The translations under genes were made by a program, and so were the position numbers. The notes below the pieces were generated by a model that saw only the letters and a list, made by a program, of their open reading frames with translations, searched no databases and had not been told where the DNA came from. Source: Salticus scenicus (lineage: Eukaryota > Arthropoda > Arachnida > Araneae > Salticidae). From it: DNA of 64,000 nucleotides. Positions 56,939 to 64,000 of this stretch are shown here, piece after piece (position 1 is the stretch's first letter; every line of letters starts with the position of its first letter). The DNA lies in the NCBI GenBank assembly GCA_963930645.1, contig OZ005651.1, positions 333,158,705 through 333,222,704 of the forward strand. The letters run 5' to 3'.

Positions 56939-57170
56939 TACCAGCGGCAGAGCGGTTCTGTGCTCAAAGCTGGTAGATGGGAAGTGTCAGGTTCGATCCC
57001 AGGTAGCGTCCATCGACCTAGAAGTTCGGAGTTTTCCATGGTTTTCTCCGAAACTCGCGTAAATACGGGCTAGAACCCCTTAGAAAGACCCCTACGGAGA
57101 GTATTCCCCCTATAGGCCTAGAATCCTAGCGTAGTCAGTCGGCCTTAAGCCCTTACAACAAACTAATGGC
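56939..57170 (+). repeat. SINE family A
   Basis: + strand copy: head GGCAGAGCGGTTCTGTGCTC and GTCAGGTTCGATCCCAGG, central GAGTTTTCCATGGTTTTCTC, then AACTCGCGTAAATACGGGCT, 3' part CCCCCTATAGGCCTAG and GTAGTCAGTCGGCCTTAAG, short A/C-rich tail. No clear target duplication was found. Confidence 0.88.
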
Positions 57171-57734
57171 AATATTTTAAACATAGTAAATAGTAATATA
57201 ATGTCGTAGAAAAATCCAAAAAATTTGAATTTTTATATAGTCCTTAAATCTCTATAAGTATATTTAATAAAGAAATTTTGATACACTAACATAAAAAAAA
57301 AAGGGAAATTATCTTTTGTTGTGTAAAAATCAAAGAATGGAAGTTAAATAGAAAAACCAACTGAATGAAAAATAGTTTTTAACTGATTTCTTTGTTGGCA
57401 ATCAAAAACATCTGTAAAAATCACACATTTTTAAATTAAATAACTCGATTCGTTTTGATCATAAAATAATGCTTTTTATTTTTTTCATGTTAGTGTATCA
57501 AGATTTTATTTATTATTTCACTAAATATAACTGTACTGTAGAAACTAGGGAACCATATAAAAGTTTAGATTTTATAATTTTTACAAAATTTATTTTGAGT
57601 AATTTCTCGCGACAGGACAGAGTTATTTACTTTATCGAAAACATTTTTTTTTTTTCAATTGGAAATAATTTTTTCTGACGAAAATAAAGGGCAGATAATA
57701 ATAACACTTTAAACACTTTATATTTAACATTGTT
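57171..57734. other. no gene seen
   Basis: AT-rich. The word GATACACTAACAT (57276) is partly mirrored at about 57488 (ATGTTAGTGTATCA), so 57280-57500 may be a short inverted-repeat element. Confidence 0.45.
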
Positions 57735-57905
57735 GGTACTGCCTATATCCCCCCCCCCGACTTCTCCCACCGCTATATTTATATAGTAATCTTATACACT
57801 ATGTTTTACGATAAATTAAGAAGCAATTTGCTATGTAAATGTAGTGGTGGAAGAGTCAGGTAAAAACGGTGTGGGCGTGGTAATCCCGATTTAAGTAATT
57901 TTTTT
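57735..57905. repeat. hairpin-forming repeat, copy 2
   Basis: CTTCTCCCACCGCTATATTT pairs with the mirror of ATGTAGTGGTGGAAGAG ~80 bases later; the copy also contains TTTATATAGTAATCTTATA. Same layout as 56010-56170, direct orientation. A poly-C run (57750-57759) precedes it. Confidence 0.65.
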
Positions 57906-58559
57906 TTTTTACTGACAACTTTCTACTTTCCAAAACTGCACTACTATAATTCATCTGCTCTTGAATTTAATTATATGAATTAATTTTTAGAGCAAATAAT
58001 GATATTTGAAATTTTATTTGTTATAATTGCAATAGTATGCGATACAAGAGATATTTAAGCGAATTAAAAAAATGAAACATATATTAGAATTTTAATTTCT
58101 CAATTTACATTTTACTATTTATATGAACTTCAACTTATATTAATTTCAATTTTTATTACAATAAATATAAACAAGTCTGTTGAGATATTTAAACATTTTT
58201 CTCTAACGCAACTTACGTCAGCTTTTATTTCCTGAATTTTACCACTATCATTGAATTTTTCTTGATTTTAACTACTTTTCAAAAGTCATCGAAACTAATA
58301 ATATTTTATTTAAATCTCATTAAAAAAAATTTTTAAAAAAAGCGCACAGTAAATTTATTAAACCTGAAATTTATCTATTTCAGGGTATTTTCTAGAACGC
58401 CAGCTTTCAGAAGTCATTTAAATAGGCTTTTAAGTTTTCTAAATATAGCTAGTCTTAACCTCTAAACTTTCGAATTGGCATTTATATTAATTATTTGAGC
58501 TTGGGATTAAACACTGGGCATTTTCATTTATAGTTATAATAGTTACATAAGCAAGGAAT
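57906..58559. other. no gene seen
   Basis: AT-rich DNA only. Confidence 0.5.
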
Positions 58560-59035
58560 GAATTTAATAAGAGATATTTCATGGTATTTGTTAGGGTGTT
58601 ATGTTTTGATTATAGTTTTTCAACTTTTTACTTTTTCTAAAAGTAGCGATTTATTTTTAATAAAAATTACAATGTTTATACATATATTGAATCATACAAC
58701 ATATTTAACCAAACAAATTTAAATACTGTTCATAAATATTTGCGGTTTGTGGTTATATTTAATTTATTGTTAGAATAATTATATGATAGAAAAAAAAAAT
58801 GATTTTATTTAACAAGAGATATTTCATTTTATTTATTAGGATGTTATGTTCTGAATTTACATATATTTAACCAATTTTTACTTTTTATAAATGTAGAAAT
58901 TATTACATTTATGAAAAATACTTCTTTTCCAAACACACAAAGCATTAAACTTAAATACTGTTCATAAATATTTTGGACAAGTTTTAATATTTCAATTTAT
59001 TGCTAAAACAATTACATAAATATCTGATGACTGTA
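58560..59035. repeat. tandem duplication, ~240-bp unit
   Basis: Units share AAGAGATATTTCAT, TTAGG.TGTTATGTT, TTAAATACTGTTCATAAATA and ATTTAATTTATTGTTAGAA / TTTCAATTTATTGCTAAAA, each about 240 bases apart. The flank at 58530-58560 repeats the end of the unit, so an older third copy is likely. Confidence 0.75.
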
Positions 59036-59720
59036 TTACACACGATATTTTAACGTTTCGTCGTAGTTCGAAGCTACTTACTTGAAAATCAAAGAAAAGA
59101 AATTTCATATCATTTAATAACTTTTGTTTATTTGAACTTTAATATTTGAATTGAAAGTAATTTCAATTAGAACTTTTGACGTTCATTAAATTTGTTAACT
59201 CGAAATACAAACAAATTCAGGTTTTTGTATTAGTTAAAGCTATCTTCTATAACATTTTTAAAGGATTGGGATTATTCATGCAAGTTAAAGAGTGTTGTGC
59301 TTAAATTCCAGAAATTGTTGCAAAGTTACTAAGAAGTAGTTAGAAATACTTTGGAAATTTAGCGTCAATGATTTGTGAAATATACGAGGCAAAAGTCATT
59401 CGTTATTTAGAAAATAAGTTCGAGGAATTATTTTCCATAATATATTAGTAAAACAAATATGAAATTAAATAAAGAGTACTTAATAAAATGTGTTTTGGAA
59501 TGTTCAAAGTGTCTTATGATTATTCTAAACTTTTATGACAACAACGATGAAATTTTATAAATTATTTGCAGCCTTTTCTTTTTTAAAGGATATTTTCTTT
59601 TTTAAATATAAAACTATATTTTTTAATGGGATAAAAATGATCTTAGATTGTACAGAGCCAAAGGAAGTTTATGAATTGAATGCAGTTCTATTGTTTGCCC
59701 GATGGACTACAGTAGTATCT
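59036..59720. other. no gene seen
   Basis: AT-rich DNA. Short frames only. Confidence 0.5.
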
Positions 59721-59770
59721 TAGGCCTACCAGTGGAATGCCCTCCATAGGGGTCTTTTTAAGGGATCTTA
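59721..59770 (-). repeat. SINE family A, 3' fragment
   Basis: TAGGCCTACCAGTGGAATGC and CCTCCATAGGGGTCTTTTTA match the 3' part of the full-length - strand copy at 39160-39394 (AGGCCTATAGGGGGAATGCC, CCTCCGTGGGGGTCTTTCTA). Confidence 0.7.
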
Positions 59771-59830
59771 GATAGTGAAATGCAGTTTGGTGCGTATGGT
59801 TTAAGGGAAATTTCGCATCAACCTTGATCA

Positions 59831-59860
59831 TATAAAAGGGACGCGATTTGCGCGTGCAGT
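59831..59860 (+). promoter_or_regulatory. TATA box and initiator-like site
   Basis: TATAAAAG at 59831 is followed 26 bases later by GCAGTG, an arthropod initiator-like CAGT, inside a short G+C-rich patch. The first downstream ATG opens the small frame at 59898. Could be the promoter of a decayed gene or element, or chance. Confidence 0.35.
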
Positions 59861-59897
59861 GCAACGTGAGTTTTATTGACAAAATATTTTTGTAACT

Positions 59898-60038
59898 ATG
59901 GAAACAATGCATTTTTTTTATGATCATCTACCGAACGATACTTTATCTGATTATGTTAGAAGAGAGAAATACTCGTTAAGTCAAGAAACGAAAAGATTAT
60001 ATGATAATATTATCTGTGATAAAGGAAGGAAAGGATGA
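59898..60038 (+). pseudogene. small frame, unidentified; may continue after a frameshift
   Basis: An ATG 38 bases after the initiator-like site opens 46 codons, METMHFFYDHLPNDTLSDYV and onward to a Lys-rich end at TGA 60036. One base over, the sequence stays open for about 15 more codons (DDKYDILENISKNA), as if a one-base deletion near 60020 had broken a longer frame. The stretch reads as a plausible soluble, charged protein, with no low-complexity bias. I do not recognise it. A second short frame (ATG at 60096) follows. It may be a decayed gene or part of an unknown element. Confidence 0.3.
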
Positions 60039-61032
60039 TAAATATGATATTTTAGAAAACATATCGAAGAATGCTTAAAAAAGTAAATAACTACAATGGA
60101 TCGAGGACTACAATGGACAACTATTATTACCTATTATTGCTGTAAATTAGGAAGAAGATCATTGCTTTATTTTAATGAGACTACTCATGCTTATTTGATA
60201 TAGAATGAATGGCGACTTGGAGGACACAACAGAATGGCTTTAACGTAACAAATGTCACGATTTTAATTTTTACCCTCCACCATATTGAATAAATTAAAAC
60301 TAAGGGCTTTAAAAAAAGTTGAAAAGCAGCTTGACACACCATATAAATAAAATATGGACGACACGTTTCGGAAAAACGTTTTTATTAACAGGAGAAATAG
60401 ACGTGCAAACACCTTGGGTTAAAAACTGCAGAGAAAAAGAAACTATAATGTTCTGCTGCTTGAAAAAATTTGTTCAGCTGCCCAAAATACCTTTTTATTT
60501 GGTTTCATCTTTTTGTCTTCATTGTCTTCATTGTCTAATTTTTCGTTTTTTTTTTTTTTTTTTTAATTTGGTTAATTTTCACAGTTTTTTAACCCCCTTC
60601 TTCCCCCACGTAATATCTTTACTTCTTTATTTATTTTTACTTTTAGGTACTTCCTTCTTTCTTATTTTACTCCCTTCTGATACTCAGTGCTTTCTTATTT
60701 CCCTGGTTTCTTCTATTTTCGTATTGACTGCTGTTTCCTGCTTTTTTTCTGGTTGTTTTTTCATCCTTTGTTTCCCTTTTCAATTCAGTTTTTTGTCTCC
60801 AAAATGGTTGCTCATCCACTTGAGGTCGTGCTCTTAGCGTACGTGCCTTTAGTGTAAATCTGCAAACCCGTGTCCATAGCGTGAATGTTATCTTCCTCGG
60901 TGACATAGCTTTAGCGTAAATCTGTAATAAATTAAAAAAATAACGAATTCTTCATTTTACCATCACACTTTATCCAGATTTAAGACTGGCTATTCTGCTT
61001 CAGAAGGAACATATCACAAAATAGGCTTGTTT
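60039..61032. other. no supported gene
   Basis: A 172-codon frame at 60319-60837 is dominated by a T-rich stretch (Phe/Leu/Ser) and has no recognisable domain; I treat it as compositional. At 60836-60920 the word TAG(C/T)GTAAATCTG is repeated (60853, 60912). Confidence 0.5.
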
Positions 61033-61225
61033 AAAAGTTGAAGGAATGTTCTTCATTGCCACATTACATGCAATAAAAAAAATTGAAGGCGTGTTTATTT
61101 GTTGTCATGTTATATATACAATAAAAAAGCTATAAGGATATTCTTCGTTGTTATGTTATACAATTAAAAAGTTGCAAGAGTGTTCTTTCTTGCCATGTTA
61201 ATATTTATATATATTAAAAAATTAA
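61033..61225. repeat. diverged minisatellite, four ~45-bp units
   Basis: Units begin near 61033, 61078, 61126 and 61166 with AAAAGTTGAAGG / AAAATTGAAGGC / AAAAGCTATAAGG / AAAAAGTTGCAAGAG. Each continues GT.TTCTT..TTG(C/T)CATGTTA. Confidence 0.75.
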
Positions 61226-61698
61226 TGGATGGCCAGTTATCGTTTCACTCTAAATTCTATATATGGGTAATTCTCCAAAAAACTTAACTTTTTCAAATCA
61301 CAAATTCTTTAAAAATAAATGTGCTTTAAGAAATCTAAAAGAATATTATATTTACTCTTTATAAGACACTTAACAACGGAAAAATAAAGGAAACTCACTC
61401 TAACTATGCTAAGTATCTGGCCATACTTAACTACACTAATTATGCCTATAATGTGACATTTTTCTTATATTAGGCCTGCTACTCAGACTTAGAGCCAAAT
61501 TTGGGTTTAAGGAGGTTTGTCTATTATTATCATCACTCAATTACATAGAAGAATAACCAGTATTTCAAGAATAACCAGTATTATTCCTGAAAAATTCTTT
61601 TATGTATAATAAAAATATTGCACAGGAAAATGACAATCTAAAATGTTACATACCTCAATTTAAAACTTCAAAACTATGATAAGAATGCTCGGTGATTC
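61226..61698. other. no gene seen
   Basis: AT-rich DNA. A short duplicate AAGAATAACCAGTATT occurs at 61551 and 61568. Confidence 0.5.
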
Positions 61699-61934
61699 CA
61701 GTGTTGGGCATAATTGATTAAAAAGTAATTGAATTACAATTATAATTATTTTACTGTCAATAAATTAACAAATAATTGATTACAAATAAATTGAATTACT
61801 TATTCAATTTATTTGTAATCAATTGCTTGTTAATCAATTGGCAAAATATATATATATATATATATATATAATTGTAATTTAATTGTAATTCATTTGTAAT
61901 TCAATTACTTTTTAATCAATTACGCCCAACACTG
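61699..61934. mobile_element. hAT-type MITE with perfect 8-bp target duplication
   Basis: Ends CAGTGTTGGGCATAATTG and CAATTACGCCCAACACTG. The inverted pairing extends through AAAAAGTAATTGAATTACAA. GGTGATTC occurs exactly at 61691-61698 and 61935-61942. The interior is built of TAATTGATTACAAATAAATT-type words and an (AT)n run at 61848-61870. Confidence 0.96.
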
Positions 61935-63804
61935 GGTGATTCAGATGTTCAAATTACTCTGTGGATCCAACAAAATAATAGAAATAAATAGTGTTGTTAT
62001 GCACCAGGCTAAAAATTCCCTCTTTTTTTCTAAAATTATTGAACAATTCCTTAAGAGAGGAGAGTGACATGAAAACCTTAGGACAAAATTTAAAATGATA
62101 TACCTCGATAAGTTAAGTAATTAAATGGAATGAAAAACATATTTCACCTTTAAGTATATATATAGTTTACTGCTACTGATTTAATTTCTGAAATGTTGAT
62201 GTGACATTTTTAAAGAAATAAATAAAATTTGAGAAAAGATTTGGACAGACCAGGAGAGGGACATTCCAGTCATTTAAAAATGTTTATGTTAAATAATAAA
62301 TAGTCTTTTTTATATACATAGGAATACACTAGAAAAATTATGTCTTAAAAAAAAATAATGAAATAATAATAATAGTAATAATAATAGTAATAATAATAAA
62401 AACAATTTTCGATGTCCAGCCATTCTTGTAATATTTCGCTCGGACATGATATTGTTAGGTTTCTGGAGATTCACCCATATATACGAGTTATGAATGCTTT
62501 TAAACACTTTTACAATTCTTCAATTTTTTCGAATTTGCTAAATATTGTTTATATTTTTTCGGGACGTCAATATATATATATATATATAGAATAATTTGAA
62601 GATTATTTAAAAACATAAATTTAGTTTTTACGAAGTGAGATAGGTACAAAACTCCTGATTCGATCGATAAAATAGGCAATTTTTGAAAAAATAAATACGA
62701 TAAATTTTACTAGACATTTTTTGACATATATAAAGCTTTTATAGATGACCAATTAAAAATAAGCAATACAATTTACGACAAAATTTAAATGGTGAAAAAT
62801 GAGGGCCCACACGAGCAAAGATCTTTATTGCTTACATGTTAGAGATGAAGTGATGGCTCGGATCCTTCCTTCATGGCGAGATATCTCCTATCGCAACCAA
62901 ATTCACCATATTAGAGAAAAAATGATTGTAATTGATAATATGTATGAACACATGCATTTTTTTTTTTTTTTTTTTTTTAAAAGATTACTACACAGTTATA
63001 ATTCAAACGGTTTTTAGTAAATGCCAACTTTTGCCAAATGATTTCGTGGGTACGAGGAAGTTAAGCAAATTATTTGGCCATATTTTAAAACTAAGTATGC
63101 GAAACTAGGGTGCCTAATGATATATTTATTTGCAGGATGAAAGGAAACCGAATTAGCAAGAAGAGCGAGACGTATTAAACTCTCGACGATAGCTTCAGGG
63201 CCCCAACCCGAGTCCCTTCCCGCTCTTCGATGACCTTTTCTAGTCAATTGTGGCCTTTTGTTTCTTCCGGTGTTAGCAGTTTATTTTTTTTTACACACAC
63301 TTAACATTGTGAGTTTTTTTTTCGTTTTCATCCCATGCTTTTTTCTATGGATTTTTACCTTTTTTTCCTTCGTTTTTTACATTCTAAAGTGCGATGGATT
63401 CATATGTATGCTTTTGTAGAATTGCTTTACGTTAAAGAAAGAATAATACATGAATAAAAGATTTGGTAGACTTGCAACTAGAAATAGATACTTATGTCGG
63501 AAGACGGAGGATATAAAAAGTTGGAGAACACATTGTATGTAATTTTAAGTTATAATTTAGAGATCATAAAATATTTTGTTAGAATTAAAAGGTTTTCTAC
63601 GATTGTATACTATTTTTTTAGAATATGTGATAATTGACATCACAATATCCACTTCTGCGCATCTTATTATGTAATCTGTATGTTCTGCATCTTAATCAAG
63701 CTTATTTATAGGCAAATAAATATAAGGTGTTTTAATTTCCAATGCACTGTTTAACCTGGAATGCGAGCTTACCACAGGATTATTAGGATGTCTTTGTCCA
63801 TATA
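61935..63804. other. no gene; simple repeats
   Basis: (TAA)n at 62355-62400, (AT)n at 62571-62588, T-run at 62957-62977. A G+C-richer patch at 63170-63245 has no assignable content. Confidence 0.5.
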
Positions 63805-64000
63805 CACTGTAAAAAATATGTCCTATTTGCTGCCAGAAATTCTCTGTAATTTGAGAAAATACGCATAATTTACGAAAAAATTATGCTGTTAGAACGTATT
63901 TTTTGTAATTACAGAAAATGTCTGGCATAATTTACTAAAAAATTACGTTGTCAGAACGTATATTTTGTAATTACAGAGAATTTCCTAGAGAAATTCTGGA
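63805..64000. mobile_element. MITE, TA-type, cut by the window end
   Basis: TA at 63803 precedes CACTGTAAAAAATATG, a common Tc1/mariner MITE start. The interior carries two tandem 62-base units (63864 and 63926) with CATAATTTAC.AAAAAATTA and GAACGTAT.TTTTGTAATTAC. The right end is outside the window. Confidence 0.6.

Noticed and set aside
56739..57062. A 107-codon open frame
   Set aside because: Its 3' half is the tRNA-like head and body of a SINE; chance frame.
60319..60837. A 172-codon open frame on the + strand
   Set aside because: Dominated by T-rich DNA giving Phe/Leu/Ser runs, no domain, no promoter or splice context; compositional.
1..64000. CRISPR arrays, operons, riboswitches or phage-like modules
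   Set aside because: No regular spaced repeats with unique spacers and no prokaryotic gene arrangement; the DNA is eukaryotic.

Overview
The window is eukaryotic nuclear DNA: very AT-rich, intron-bearing, and packed with decayed transposable elements. It holds almost no intact protein-coding sequence. The element set (hAT, piggyBac, Tc1/mariner, Penelope-like retroelements, tRNA-derived SINEs, non-LTR 3' ends) suits an invertebrate. An arthropod, perhaps a chelicerate, is my best guess; no diagnostic host gene proves it. No prokaryotic operon, CRISPR array, rRNA gene or convincing functional tRNA gene was seen.

Host gene. Two well-spliced exons on the + strand (6518-6595 and 13086-13294) join in phase and end at a stop codon. 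They give the C-terminal ~95 residues of a basic protein I do not recognise, followed by a long 3' UTR with poly(A) signals at 14852 and 15598. Everything from 1 to 13085 is therefore probably intron or upstream sequence of this gene. It is filled by a broken hAT transposase gene (420-2841), a 1.56-kb foldback element (4311-5867) carrying a nested element, a piggyBac remnant with TTAA ends (7912-8753), SINEs, and a palindromic Tc1-like element (11291-12409) with a hAT-type MITE in its right tip.

Downstream, from 15.6 to 64 kb, I see no host gene. There are remains of two Penelope-like elements. One is on the - strand (GIY-YIG endonuclease part, 17620-18115) and is followed by a pairable hammerhead ribozyme (17187-17233). 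The other is on the + strand (48976-51660), with a reverse transcriptase carrying YVDD and with inverted terminal repeats. Many short DNA elements were delimited by their inverted ends and target-site duplications (10758, 12225, 17238, 24628, 25343, 26203, 35404, 42316, 48775, 50760, 53027, 53281, 61699). One SINE family is present in at least five copies, one with a 14-bp target duplication. Non-LTR 3' ends cluster at 28.5-30.1 kb, and several complex tandem duplications occur.

The least explained structures are an element with iterated GTCCACTGTGCCCC-type motifs (35783-37100), an element whose ends are tandem 15-mers (46981-47551), a GGCC-rich repeat pair sharing inverted 14-bp ends 6.6 kb apart (41894-48533), and a lysine-rich tandem duplication inside the hAT transposase. 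I found no evidence of a coherent new gene system; the interest lies in the mobile elements and how they are nested.
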